From a bacterium (lineage in GTDB: Bacteria > Vulcanimicrobiota > JABDET01): DNA of 64,000 nucleotides. Within the stretch, counting starts at the first letter, position 1. Each line of letters opens with the position of its first letter. The stretch spans positions 78,769 to 142,768 of the forward strand of contig JAJYZB010000007.1 in NCBI GenBank assembly GCA_021800275.1. The letters are read 5' to 3'. Below the pieces are notes generated by a model. The model did no database searches, was not told where the DNA came from, and worked only from the letters and a program-made list of their open reading frames with translations. Shown piece by piece: positions 35,015-44,177 of this stretch. A program made the position numbers and the translations under genes.

Positions 35015-35920
35015 ATGGAGAGTGTTCAAGGTCGCAGTATCCCGCGTTTATCCAATCCCCTGCTTTTAATTCCTGGAGGTACAAGCCAAAAATTCGGACT
35101 GCGGGCGATTGCCAGGTATTTACAGAAAGGGGGAAATAACCGCTATGTTGGAGATTTCCAAATAGGAAATGAAGAAAAATTTATTCAACAAATGAGAAAT
35201 AGGTCAGGAAACATGGCTTCATTATATTATTCTAGAGAATTTGGAAGTCTTGAAGGGAATGCGCAAGAAATTAAAGCGGCTGTTGACAGCATAAGAGAGG
35301 CTACTGGTTCTGACAAAGTAGATATTGTGGCAGAATGTAAAGGCGCAATTGAAACACGAGAGTACTTAAAAGAAGGAGGAGATCACGTCGGAAATTTTAT
35401 TCTTCTCGTTCCACCTAATCACGGAATACCAATTGGAATAGGTTCGTTGTGGCCCATAATAAAGATGCAGAAATTTCTCCATTTTCCGTTTCCCCAGGTG
35501 AGAGGATATTCCTTAACTCCTGAAACAGGAGACACGATTTTAAATTTCAGACCTGATTTTCACATCGGAAAATGGCATACCAATCGTTATTTTAAGAAAT
35601 TAAATTCTCCTAAAAATTTAGAAGCCGAAAAAAAGAAAACGGAAAGTTTAACTGTACTGGCTGGTTCCGATATTCGACAATTAAAAGGGAAATATTTTCC
35701 TGGGATTCCTGGCAAATGGCTGAAAGGGGATGGACTTGTCCCTGAATGGAGCGCCAGACTCCCGAATGCTGAAAACATCTTTATCCATGGAAAAAAATAC
35801 ATCCATGCTGATTTTAAATTTAACCCTGTGATTCATGCTAAAATTGCGGAAATTCTAACAGGAATTCCTGTGCCTGCAAGAATGGCAAAACAAATTATAA
35901 AAAAGGATTGTCCAGACTAA
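35015..35920 (+). CDS. Lipase-like alpha/beta-hydrolase homologue with Cys at the nucleophile position
   Basis: 301 residues resembling class 2/EstA-type lipases: oxyanion start 'PLLLIPGGTSQKFG', the elbow strand 'DKVDIVAECKGAIETREYLK', 'ILLVPPNHGIPIG', 'GDGLVPEWSARL' (acid residue) and 'HADFKFNPVIHAKIAEIL' (His). Normally the elbow is G-x-S-x-G; here it is A-E-C108-K-G, so the nucleophile is Cys or the protein is not a lipase. No signal peptide, so cytoplasmic. No ribosome binding site; a -10 box lies 6 bases before the ATG. Confidence 0.75.
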   Translation: MESVQGRSIPRLSNPLLLIPGGTSQKFGLRAIARYLQKGGNNRYVGDFQIGNEEKFIQQMRNRSGNMASLYYSREFGSLEGNAQEIKAAVDSIREATGSDKVDIVAECKGAIETREYLKEGGDHVGNFILLVPPNHGIPIGIGSLWPIIKMQKFLHFPFPQVRGYSLTPETGDTILNFRPDFHIGKWHTNRYFKKLNSPKNLEAEKKKTESLTVLAGSDIRQLKGKYFPGIPGKWLKGDGLVPEWSARLPNAENIFIHGKKYIHADFKFNPVIHAKIAEILTGIPVPARMAKQIIKKDCPD

Positions 35921-35939
35921 AAGAAAATTAAATTTGTAA

Positions 35940-36794
35940 ATGAAGAATTGGGTCGGGGAAGACTTTTTAAAACAGATCCTTGCAGCGAAAAAGCCCGCGC
36001 ATGCATATTTATTTTTCGGTTCAGAAAATTCTCAAAAAGAAGAGAAAGCAAAACAGTTTGCCACATCCCTTTTATGCCTAGAAAAAAATGGGTGTGGAGT
36101 GTGCTTATCGTGTAAAAAAATCAAATCTGGAAATCACCCCGATTTTCGAGTAATTCATCCGGACGGAGAAAAAATTAAAATCTCTCAAATCCGAAATTTA
36201 AAGGCAGAAGCCAGGTACGGTCCACTTGAAGGAGATTGGAAAATTTTCATAATCGCTGACAGTCAGTCTTTTACTGAAGAAGCGGGACAAAGTTTGTTGA
36301 AAATTCTAGAAGAACCGGAAGGGGAAATTATTTTTATTCTGACTGCGCCTAACCCATCCAGTATTCTCCCTACCCTTGCTTCTAGATGCCAGTGGGTTCC
36401 TATTCAGCCATCAGTCCAGGAACATGACAGCGAAAAAAACTCTGCCTGGCAGACGCTTTTGAGAGAAATGCCTGAAGATTTTTTAAAATTTGCGGGAAAC
36501 TCTTTTGAAATCTTTGAAAAAGCCTCTTTGCTAGAAGATTATCAGGAAAATAGAGAAGCGATTTTTAAATTTCTGCTAAGCTTTTTCAGAGACCTGATGG
36601 TCATTAAATCAGGATGGGAAGATGGGATCCTGTTAGAAAAGTTTCAACGAATCGAGAAAGAAATGGCAGATAAATTAACTTTTTATGACATTCAAAAAAA
36701 GATTGATGCGGCAGAGGAAGCACTTAATTACTTAAACCATTCGGGAAATTTCAGATTGGTGATTGAAAACCTGCTTTATAAAATAAAAACATAA
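35940..36794 (+). CDS. holB: DNA polymerase III delta-prime subunit
   Basis: Clamp-loader subunit. Degenerate P-loop ('FFGSENSQKEEKA', lacking GK-S/T), as expected for the non-ATPase delta-prime, a Cys cluster in 'CLEKNGCGVCLSCKKIKSG' (zinc module), 'FRVIHPDGEKIKISQIRNLK', 'EEAGQSLLKILEEPEGE' and 'ILPTLASRCQWVPI'. 284 residues. Begins 19 bases after the lipase-like gene and converges on mtnP with 1 base between them. Confidence 0.92.
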   Translation: MKNWVGEDFLKQILAAKKPAHAYLFFGSENSQKEEKAKQFATSLLCLEKNGCGVCLSCKKIKSGNHPDFRVIHPDGEKIKISQIRNLKAEARYGPLEGDWKIFIIADSQSFTEEAGQSLLKILEEPEGEIIFILTAPNPSSILPTLASRCQWVPIQPSVQEHDSEKNSAWQTLLREMPEDFLKFAGNSFEIFEKASLLEDYQENREAIFKFLLSFFRDLMVIKSGWEDGILLEKFQRIEKEMADKLTFYDIQKKIDAAEEALNYLNHSGNFRLVIENLLYKIKT

Positions 36795-36795
36795 A

Positions 36796-37584
36796 TTAAC
36801 CTAGTCGTGCGTTCTTTAAGGCTTCGCCGCAGGAACAATTTTCATCCGGATCCATTTTTTCAATCATTTTTAAGATTAACTTTTTTACCTTATCAATATT
36901 ATCATTAAAAACGTGAATGACTTCCTCATGGCTGACCGGCTCAACTCCCTCTGTTCCAACATCATAATCAGTCAATAATGAAATATTGGCATAGCATAAT
37001 TCTAACTCTCTAGCAAGGATCACTTCAGGATACTGCGTCATATTGATCACTTCCCATCCTTGAGAAGCAAACCATCTGCTTTCACTTCGCGTAGAAAATC
37101 GAGGTCCCTGAATAACAACAACAGTTCCTTTATCACGGTGCAAAATTTTCAATTCTTCGCAGGATTGAGATGCCAGCTTCCTCAGCTTCGGACAGTAAGG
37201 ATCCGCTGCGGAAACATGTGTTGTCACAGGCCCATCATAAAATGTATCCAGTCTTCCGCTGGTTCTGTCCACAAACTGATCGCAGATAACAAATTCTCCT
37301 AATTTTAAATGAGACTGAAGCGCACCAGCAGCACAAGGTCCTATAATCTTTCGGACCCCGATCGTTTTCATCGCCCAGAGATTTGCCTTATAAGGAATTT
37401 TGTGAGGAGGAAGACTGTGATCTTTTCCATGCCTTGGGAGGAAAGCCACTTTCTTTCCAAAAATTGAGCCAACAGCCAACCTGTCACTGGGAGAACCAAA
37501 AGGGGTCTCTACTTTTATCTCTTCAACTTTATCAAAAAATGAGTAAAGCCCAGAACCTCCAAAAACGCCAATTTTTGCTTCCAA
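36796..37584 (-). CDS. mtnP: S-methyl-5'-thioadenosine phosphorylase
   Basis: Cleaves methylthioadenosine, a by-product of polyamine synthesis, to adenine and methylthioribose-1-phosphate. Seen: 'GVFGGSGLYSFFDKVEE', 'FLPRHGKDHSLPPHKIPYKA', 'GALQSHLKLGEFVICDQFVD', 'VVIQGPRFSTRSESRWF' and 'NMTQYPEVILARELELCY'. The Asp in 'LLTDYDVG' fits an adenine-type base (MTA, adenosine), as does the family signature. 262 residues. Last gene of the ftsK-to-mtnP run, 2 bases after the DUF151 gene. Confidence 0.92.
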   Translation of the reverse strand: MEAKIGVFGGSGLYSFFDKVEEIKVETPFGSPSDRLAVGSIFGKKVAFLPRHGKDHSLPPHKIPYKANLWAMKTIGVRKIIGPCAAGALQSHLKLGEFVICDQFVDRTSGRLDTFYDGPVTTHVSAADPYCPKLRKLASQSCEELKILHRDKGTVVVIQGPRFSTRSESRWFASQGWEVINMTQYPEVILARELELCYANISLLTDYDVGTEGVEPVSHEEVIHVFNDNIDKVKKLILKMIEKMDPDENCSCGEALKNARLG

Positions 37585-37586
37585 TT

Positions 37587-38126
37587 TTATTTCTCTTTTC
37601 CTTCTTCAGGAGGTGGTTCTGGTCGTTTTTTGGGGGGATAATCTTTCAAAAAATCGCTGGGTTTTAAATTTTCGATGAAACGCTTGAATTTTTTCTGTTC
37701 TTCTTCTGCAGCCTCTTTATCGGCAAGGGTTTCTTCAAGAACAATGCGTTCTGAAACGAAAATAGGGGCATTGGTTCTTAAAGCAAGAGCGATGGAATCA
37801 GAAGGGCGCGCATCAATCTCCAGGTTTCCCCCATTCGCTTCTAAAATAACTTTTGCGTAAAAAGTATTTTCCTGAAGATCATGGATAACAATTCTTGCCA
37901 CTTTGGCTTTCAATGCTTGAATGATAGAACGCATTAAATCATGAGAAAGTGGACGAGGAACAGGGGTGCCTTCCAGAGCAAGGGCAATGGCAGTAGCTTC
38001 AAAAGGTCCAATCAAAATCGGAAGATATCTCTTCCCTTCAATATCTTTCAAAATAACAACTGGATCATGTGTTAATAAATCAATCCCTAGTTTATCAACT
38101 TTCATGCGCCGCATTTTGTCTATCAT
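37587..38126 (-). CDS. Bifunctional nuclease (DUF151) family protein
   Basis: 179 residues. DUF151 core: 'VVILKDIEGKRYLPILIGPF', 'EATAIALALEG', 'PRPLSHDLMRSII', 'IDARPSDSIALALRTNAPIF'. Family members from Mycobacterium and plants have been reported as DNase/RNase proteins; the role in bacteria is unsettled. A charged tail ends 'EPPPEEGKEK'. Followed 2 bases later by mtnP. Confidence 0.92.
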   Translation of the reverse strand: MIDKMRRMKVDKLGIDLLTHDPVVILKDIEGKRYLPILIGPFEATAIALALEGTPVPRPLSHDLMRSIIQALKAKVARIVIHDLQENTFYAKVILEANGGNLEIDARPSDSIALALRTNAPIFVSERIVLEETLADKEAAEEEQKKFKRFIENLKPSDFLKDYPPKKRPEPPPEEGKEK

Positions 38127-38196
38127 CTCTAATATCTATTATACCATTTGTCCTTTCTGCTTCTTCGACATAGAAAAAAACAAACCTTTTGGACGT

Positions 38197-39078
38197 CTAT
38201 TTAGCTTCAACGTTTTCTTGTTTTCGAAGCTGATTGAGTCGTTCTTGGATTAAGGTATTGTCAGGGTATAATTCCAGAGCTTTTTTATAAACAGCTTCTG
38301 CTTTTTGAAACTGGGCAGTTTGAACATAAAGATCTCCAAGAGCAATTCGAGCATTAAATCCTTCTCCGACCCCTAAAGGATCCAGAAAAATCGTTTTTTG
38401 ATACTGAACTTCGGCATTAACAGCTTCACCAATCTTTTGATAAGTTCGACCCAGATAGTAATGAGCATCAGGGTAAAACGGGGACAATAAAACTTCCTCT
38501 TTAAAATAATCCAGAGCCAGTTTAGGCTGATGGTTGAACTGGAGCAAAATTCTTCCCATGTACTCATAAGCCAGAACATCTTTGGGATTAATCTGCATCG
38601 CAAAAGCCAACTGTCTTTGGGCAAGATCCAGGTGTCCTTGATTGAAATAAACTATGCCTATCCCTGTATGCACGATGGAAGAAGGACCCATTCTGGCTGC
38701 CAGACGAAATTCATTCAATGATTTAGAAAAACTTCTTCCTCTGATTTGAGCATAAGCATAATCAAAAAAAGCAAGCCGAATATCTGCATTTTGATCATCC
38801 GGATAATCCACCATTCTGTCTTCGAGCTGCTCTACTCGATGTCTGAGATCCCCAACCCATGCCTTTGAAACAACATAATAGACCATGGCAAGAGAGTTAT
38901 CAGGATCTCGATATAAAACTTTCCGAAATAAACGCGCGGCCGCAATCCAATCTTTTCGATAATAAGCTTTCATTCCCTTATTCATGCTGTTTGAGACCGA
39001 AGATCGGGTAGAAGAATAAGAACTCTGGGGTGAAACCAGGATTAAAAGAAAGAGAAGAATTGGAAAAAACTTCTTCAT
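38197..39078 (-). CDS. Exported TPR-repeat protein
   Basis: About 293 residues with an N-terminal signal peptide ('MKKFFPILLFLLILVSPQSS') and then six or more TPR units ('KAYYRKDWIAAARLFRKVLY', 'IVYFNQGHLDLAQRQLAFAM', 'ALGDLYVQTAQFQKAEAVYK'). Probably periplasmic. The frame opens at 39096; I chose the second Met at 39078 because the signal peptide starts there and GAGGA lies 11 bases upstream. Downstream of dapF in the same operon. Role unknown. Confidence 0.85.
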   Translation of the reverse strand: MKKFFPILLFLLILVSPQSSYSSTRSSVSNSMNKGMKAYYRKDWIAAARLFRKVLYRDPDNSLAMVYYVVSKAWVGDLRHRVEQLEDRMVDYPDDQNADIRLAFFDYAYAQIRGRSFSKSLNEFRLAARMGPSSIVHTGIGIVYFNQGHLDLAQRQLAFAMQINPKDVLAYEYMGRILLQFNHQPKLALDYFKEEVLLSPFYPDAHYYLGRTYQKIGEAVNAEVQYQKTIFLDPLGVGEGFNARIALGDLYVQTAQFQKAEAVYKKALELYPDNTLIQERLNQLRKQENVEAK

Positions 39079-39099
39079 TTTAAAATGAATCCTCATTTT

Positions 39100-39993
39100 T
39101 CAGCATGGAACCTTATCCAGAGGCAATTTCAAAGAATCAGGCAGCAGTTCTGGAGATACTTTTCCTTCAAAAACATATCTAGCTGGTCCAGACATATAGA
39201 TAACTCCGCTGCCATCCCATTCTACTTCAATCACCCCACCAGGCATTTCTACTTCTATCTTTTCTGGGAGTCCTTTTAAAATACGCGCGGCCGCCGCTGA
39301 GGCGCACGCGCCAGTTCCACATGCCATTGTTGGACCTACTCCTCTTTCCCAAACTTTAACACGAAGCTGAGAAGGACCCAAAATTTCTACGAATTCCACA
39401 TTGCTTTGATGAGGATGCTCCGGATGAATAGATAGCTGTTTTCCATGTTCTTCCAGGTTCCATGGATCGCCTTTTCCTTTGAATACTACAAAATGCGGAT
39501 TTCCCATGGAAATAGTTCCACCCTCTACCATTTTTGTATTTCCATCCAGCTTGAGTTTTACCCCAAGATTTTGAGCCTCTATGGTCAAGAATTCACCCGC
39601 TTTAGGATGGAGATCTCCAAATCTAGGCTTCCCCATATCTACTCTAACTTTTTCCACTTTTCCATTGACAGCAAAACACTCGGGAGCAATCAATCCTGCG
39701 CGGGTTTCAATTTTAAATTTTTTATTTGAAGCATAACCTTTTTCATAAATGTGCCGAGCTAAACAGCGAATTCCATTTCCGCACATTTCTGCTTCACTTC
39801 CATCGCTGTTGAAGATCCGCATTCTAAAATCTGCTTCTTTTGAAGGCAGCAAAACAATTAAGCCATCTGCTCCAACTCCAAAATGGCGGCTGCAGAATAC
39901 TTTTGAGAAAGCAGAGTAATTCAAATCTTCTCCTTTTAAATTTTCGATTAAAACAAAATCATTTCCGGTGCCATGCATTTTATAAAAGATCAT
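39100..39993 (-). CDS. dapF: Diaminopimelate epimerase
   Basis: Converts LL- to meso-diaminopimelate for lysine and peptidoglycan. Two catalytic Cys motifs are present: 'EMCGNGIRCLARHIYEKG' and 'MACGTGACASAAAARI'; also 'YKMHGTGNDFVLIENL'-type start and 'GNPHFVVF'. 297 residues. AAAGGAG before ATG. Suggests meso-DAP peptidoglycan. Confidence 0.96.
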   Translation of the reverse strand: MIFYKMHGTGNDFVLIENLKGEDLNYSAFSKVFCSRHFGVGADGLIVLLPSKEADFRMRIFNSDGSEAEMCGNGIRCLARHIYEKGYASNKKFKIETRAGLIAPECFAVNGKVEKVRVDMGKPRFGDLHPKAGEFLTIEAQNLGVKLKLDGNTKMVEGGTISMGNPHFVVFKGKGDPWNLEEHGKQLSIHPEHPHQSNVEFVEILGPSQLRVKVWERGVGPTMACGTGACASAAAARILKGLPEKIEVEMPGGVIEVEWDGSGVIYMSGPARYVFEGKVSPELLPDSLKLPLDKVPC

Positions 39994-40020
39994 TTATACT
40001 GCTCCTTTGATACAATTAAG

Positions 40021-40296
40021 TTATTCTTTAATCAACTCTAACGGGGACTGAGTTTCCTGCCAAGCTTCTTCAAAAACATTAACATTTAAAGGTTTTAACG
40101 GAGAAACAGTTGTAATCGCGTGTTTGTAAACGAGTTGAATTTTTCCTTCGTTTTCAAGAAATAAAGTAAAATTATCAAAACCTCTGACCATTCCTTTCAA
40201 CTGAACTCCATTCACCAAATAGACAGTAACCCCCACTTTCTCTTTTTTGGCTTGATTGAGAAAATAATCCTGAAAATTCAACTGGCCTTTTCCCAT
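40021..40296 (-). CDS. hfq: RNA chaperone Hfq
   Basis: 91 residues; hexameric Sm-like protein that joins small RNAs to mRNAs. '[20 protein letters not shown]', '[20 protein letters not shown]' (Sm1) and '[13 protein letters not shown]' (Sm2, with the YKHA motif). It directly follows miaA as in many bacteria. It has a short acidic tail. Confidence 0.97.
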   Translation of the reverse strand: MGKGQLNFQDYFLNQAKKEKVGVTVYLVNGVQLKGMVRGFDNFTLFLENEGKIQLVYKHAITTVSPLKPLNVNVFEEAWQETQSPLELIKE

Positions 40297-40327
40297 AATC
40301 TCCTCCTAGAAAACCACCTCTATTTTT

Positions 40328-41287
40328 TTATATTGAGGTGGTTTTTAAAGTACTAATAACCTTATCATGAATCTTTGCTGCCAGAAGATCCCACTCTCCA
40401 AAAGGTTCTGCTTCTTCCCAAAAAACACCTTTTTCTTTTCGATACCAAATAATCTGTCTGTGGGAATATTGGTAGGTATGATAAACAATCTTGTCCTTTG
40501 ACTCTTTCCAGGAACACTTTCCTTCAAGATAGGGAAAAACTTCTTGATATCCATGGGTTTGAAAAGCTTTCAAGGTTTTAGGGTATTTTTCAAGTAAATT
40601 TTTTACTTCTTCAATAAGACCCTGTTTTTCTTGTTCATCCACTCTTTCCATGATCCTTTTTCTTAGTTTTTCTCTATCGCGGAGAAAAACAAAATGCAGA
40701 ACTTTTAGTTTTTCCGCGCGTGGATCGCGCATTTTCCAGAATTGTGAGGGGGGATTTCCAGTTCGAACATAGATCTCATAAAATCGAATCAATCTGCGAG
40801 GATTATTTTTATCTAAAATTTTTGCCCCTTCTGGATCGATCTGAGAGAGTTTTTCATAAAACGAGAGTGTTCCTTCCTGCTGAAACCTTTCTTCCAATTC
40901 TTTCCGCAGCTTTTCATCAGGAGGAGCATCAGGAAAAAAATACCCCTGTACAACAGCTTTTATATAAAGTCCTGAGCTCCCAACCATGATTGGGATCTTA
41001 TCTCTTGCGTGAATTTCCTGAATTGCTTTCCAGGCACATTCCACATAATCAGCCAACGTAAAGGACTGATCAGGATTGATAAAATCAATAAGGTGATGTG
41101 GGATCCCCTGCTGTTCTTCAAGAGTTGGCTTCGCAGTTCCAATGTTCATCTCTTTGTAAATCTGTCGAGAATCGGCTGAAACAATCTCTGCGCTCAATCG
41201 TTTTGCTAGAGCAGCGGCAATTCCAGTTTTTCCCACAGACGTGGGTCCTGAAATAACAATTAAAGGGACGGATCTTGTACTTGACAA
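40328..41287 (-). CDS. miaA: tRNA dimethylallyltransferase
   Basis: Adds an isopentenyl group to A37 of tRNAs reading UNN codons. Seen: P-loop 'ISGPTSVGKTGIAAAL', 'EIVSADSRQIYKEMNIGTAKP', 'HHLIDFINPDQSFTLADYVE', 'IMVGSSGLYIKAVVQG' and 'RQIIWYRKEKGVFW'. 319 residues. Follows ftsK by 80 bases and precedes hfq. Confidence 0.96.
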   Translation of the reverse strand: MSSTRSVPLIVISGPTSVGKTGIAAALAKRLSAEIVSADSRQIYKEMNIGTAKPTLEEQQGIPHHLIDFINPDQSFTLADYVECAWKAIQEIHARDKIPIMVGSSGLYIKAVVQGYFFPDAPPDEKLRKELEERFQQEGTLSFYEKLSQIDPEGAKILDKNNPRRLIRFYEIYVRTGNPPSQFWKMRDPRAEKLKVLHFVFLRDREKLRKRIMERVDEQEKQGLIEEVKNLLEKYPKTLKAFQTHGYQEVFPYLEGKCSWKESKDKIVYHTYQYSHRQIIWYRKEKGVFWEEAEPFGEWDLLAAKIHDKVISTLKTTSI

Positions 41288-41367
41288 AAGTTGAGCAGTT
41301 CCTTTACTTTTATTGTTTGTCTTTATATCCGAGTTTTTCCTTCTCTAATACAAGTGAGTGAAACGTT

Positions 41368-43614
41368 CTAATGATATGGATTTGCAACTAAAATTTTACG
41401 AGGTTTTGAACCATCGGCAGGCCCAACCACACCATTTTTTTCCATAACATCCATCAGCCTTCCTGCCCTGGCATACCCAATTTTAAGTTTCCTCTGCAGA
41501 GTTGAAACACTTGCCTGTCCTGTTCGTAAAATAATTTCTTTAGCTTCTTGATAGAGATCGTCTTCATCTTCAGTGGATTCAACTTCCAAATCCCGATCAG
41601 AATTCTGGGGAAGCTGAACTAAATTTTCGGGAGAGGGCTGCTGACTCCAAAAAGAGACCAAAGCCTCAATTTCTTTTAAACTCACCAGAGCTCCCTGAAG
41701 CCGCACAGGCTTCATGGCATCAATTGGGGCAAATAACATATCCCCTCTTCCCAGCAATTTTTCGGCTCCACCAGTGTCTAGAATTGTTCGAGAATCAGCG
41801 ATGCTGGAGACAGCAAAAGCCACACGAGAAGGGATATTCGCTTTAATGATTCCAGTGATCACATCCACGCTGGGTCTTTGAGTAGCTACAATAAGATGAA
41901 TTCCTGCGGCGCGAGCCAGGGCAGTCAACCTAGCAATACTGGCTTCAACCTGGGCCGCTGCAAGCATCATCAAATCAGCTAGTTCATCAATCAAAACAAT
42001 GATATAAGGAAGAGGACTTTCAGGATTTGCTTTATTGTACTCTTCCAAATTTCTAACTCGTGCCTCTTTAAAAGTGTTATAACGCTCATCCATGATAGCT
42101 AAAACATCCAGCAAAACTTTTGCGGCTTGCTTCGGATCTGTTACCACTTCTTGAATTAAGTGTGGGATCCCATCATAAATAGTCAGTTCAACTCGTTTCG
42201 GATCAATCATGACAAATTGCACCTCAAGAGGGGTGGCTTTCAGCAAAATGCTGGCAATTAAAGTGTTGATGCAGACTGTTTTACCGGATCCAGTCGCTCC
42301 TGCGATTAAAAGATGTGGCATCCTTTTCAATTCAGTAAAAATAGGCTGACCCGTAATATCACGACCCAAAGCCAGAGTCATTTTCAGAGGTGATTCTTGA
42401 AACAAGGTGGATGCCGCCATATCCTTAAAATAAACGACAGCTACAGAACTGTTCGGAATTTCTATTCCAATCGCGCTTTTTCCTGGAATTGGAGCTTCAA
42501 TTCGAAGACTCATCGCAGCTAGAGCAAGGGCTAAATCATCGCTTAAAGCCACAATTTTACTGACTTTTACTCCTTTTGCAGGCTGCAGCTCATACCGAGT
42601 CACACTGGGTCCTCTTTCAACATGGACGACTTTAGCTTCAATGCCAAAACTTAAAAGAGTTTCTTCAAGAAGGGTACTGTAATCCGCAGGCTCAATCCGA
42701 GGACCATTTTCTCGCTTTGGCTCAGCCTCTTCCAGGAGTTTCAAATCAGGGAGGTGATAACCTTTTAAATCTTCGATTTCATCTCCATCACAAGAAAAAA
42801 GAATTTCAGGGTTAGTAGATTCAGGTTTAAAAACAGTTTCTTGCTGTTGAAGTGAGGACTGCAGGCGTTCTCCTGAATCACTGTTACCAGAAGGGTCATT
42901 ATCCACGTTAGTTCCTACCATGATTGGAGATTCATTATCCACTTCTTCCCTATCCATTTTATCATCTTCATCAGAATTGGAAACTTCTGCAGTAGAAGCA
43001 CTGGTCAAAACAGATTTTTTTGCCTTAGACCGTTTCATCACCTTTTTGCTCCTGGCAGAAACTTTTAAAATTGCCTGAATCAGTGAAAGAATAGCTTTAA
43101 AAAGTTTTTTTACGTTTTGGATCAAAGAAAACCAAGTGTTTTTCAGGTCAACCCACAGACTTTTCAATGAGATATTAGTGATCAGCAGCATGGTGACAGC
43201 TAGCATGGTCGAAGAAAAAATAACAGCCCCGCCTTCCCCCAAAAATTTTATGAGGGGCCAAACTAGAAACTCTGAATTTCCCCCTTGATTCATAAGATCA
43301 AAAAGGAAGGATAAACTTGTAAACCAGCCCGCTAAATAGATCAAATAATGCCAGAGAGGCTTATAATCTGGACTCATCATGAATACAGCGATAAGAATAG
43401 GAATCAATTCAGTCACATAAGTAGTAGTTCCCAACCAGTGGAACAAAAACGACTTTAAATGGGAACCCAGAATCCCTCCCCATGAGGTAAAAAAAACAAC
43501 GGTTAGATAAACAGAAAAACTGCACAGAAGAACGGCTGCAATTTCCGCAATTCGGTTTGCTTGTGGCTTGTTATTTTTTTTAAACTTTAACTTATACCTG
43601 CTCCCTTTTTTCAC
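41368..43614 (-). CDS. ftsK: DNA translocase FtsK/SpoIIIE
   Basis: Pumps chromosome ends through the closing septum. 748 residues: four membrane helices near residues 20-165, a short acidic/basic linker, then the RecA-like motor with 'GATGSGKTVCINTLIASILL' (Walker A), 'FVMIDPKRVELTIYDGIPHL', 'IIVLIDELADLMMLAAAQVE' (Walker B) and 'RLTALARAAGIHLIVATQRP', and a C-terminal gamma winged helix ('LQRKLKIGYARAGRLMDVME'). GTG start with GGGAG upstream. First gene of the minus-strand run. Confidence 0.96.
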   Translation of the reverse strand: MKKGSRYKLKFKKNNKPQANRIAEIAAVLLCSFSVYLTVVFFTSWGGILGSHLKSFLFHWLGTTTYVTELIPILIAVFMMSPDYKPLWHYLIYLAGWFTSLSFLFDLMNQGGNSEFLVWPLIKFLGEGGAVIFSSTMLAVTMLLITNISLKSLWVDLKNTWFSLIQNVKKLFKAILSLIQAILKVSARSKKVMKRSKAKKSVLTSASTAEVSNSDEDDKMDREEVDNESPIMVGTNVDNDPSGNSDSGERLQSSLQQQETVFKPESTNPEILFSCDGDEIEDLKGYHLPDLKLLEEAEPKRENGPRIEPADYSTLLEETLLSFGIEAKVVHVERGPSVTRYELQPAKGVKVSKIVALSDDLALALAAMSLRIEAPIPGKSAIGIEIPNSSVAVVYFKDMAASTLFQESPLKMTLALGRDITGQPIFTELKRMPHLLIAGATGSGKTVCINTLIASILLKATPLEVQFVMIDPKRVELTIYDGIPHLIQEVVTDPKQAAKVLLDVLAIMDERYNTFKEARVRNLEEYNKANPESPLPYIIVLIDELADLMMLAAAQVEASIARLTALARAAGIHLIVATQRPSVDVITGIIKANIPSRVAFAVSSIADSRTILDTGGAEKLLGRGDMLFAPIDAMKPVRLQGALVSLKEIEALVSFWSQQPSPENLVQLPQNSDRDLEVESTEDEDDLYQEAKEIILRTGQASVSTLQRKLKIGYARAGRLMDVMEKNGVVGPADGSKPRKILVANPYH

Positions 43615-43746
43615 CCCGCTGCTCCCTGTTTTTCAAATTTCAACGTCAGTCGTGAATTTCCTTCCCTATTTACATTTTCGCTTGGGAATAACAAGGTGGC
43701 ATACTTAAAAGGAAAATCTCTTGTCATCGAGAACAAATAATTTTTA

Positions 43747-44142
43747 ATGAGCGATAATCTTGAAGACCAGGAATGGGCAAAAATTGGGGTCTCTGCCTCC
43801 CTTTTAAAACAGTATGGACAGGACTCAAAGCTTTTTCTAGAAAGGCTGGCAAACTGGCTTGAACAAATTATGCCCAGTGAAACTAAAGTTAAAAGACGCG
43901 GTTTTTTCTCTCATAAATCCATCGCAAAACTGACGATTTCAGCAGGGGATCTCCAATATGGAATCGAAGACCCTGGTTCAGGTCTTCTTTCTTTTATTCG
44001 AACTCATGTGGTAAAAGGAATTGCCCTTAAATCCGAAGAAATGAAACCTGATCAATGGCTTTCTGAATTTGGCGACATTGTAAAAGAAAGAGCAAAAGGA
44101 AGCCAGGCAGCCCTTGACACATTAACAAAATTGATCGGTTAA
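43747..44142 (+). CDS. Hypothetical protein, first gene of YbjQ-like cluster
   Basis: 131 residues, soluble, no recognised motif. The sequence looks like a compact alpha/beta domain with 'FLERLANWLEQIMPSETKV', a basic turn 'KRRGFFSHKSIAKLTIS' and 'YGIEDPGSGLL'. ATG has no clear ribosome binding site. It lies 35 bases before two YbjQ-like genes and is divergent from ftsK, so it may head that operon. Confidence 0.65.
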   Translation: MSDNLEDQEWAKIGVSASLLKQYGQDSKLFLERLANWLEQIMPSETKVKRRGFFSHKSIAKLTISAGDLQYGIEDPGSGLLSFIRTHVVKGIALKSEEMKPDQWLSEFGDIVKERAKGSQAALDTLTKLIG

Positions 44143-44177
44143 AATTTCCCAATAAAATTTAAGTAAGGAGGAGTAAT

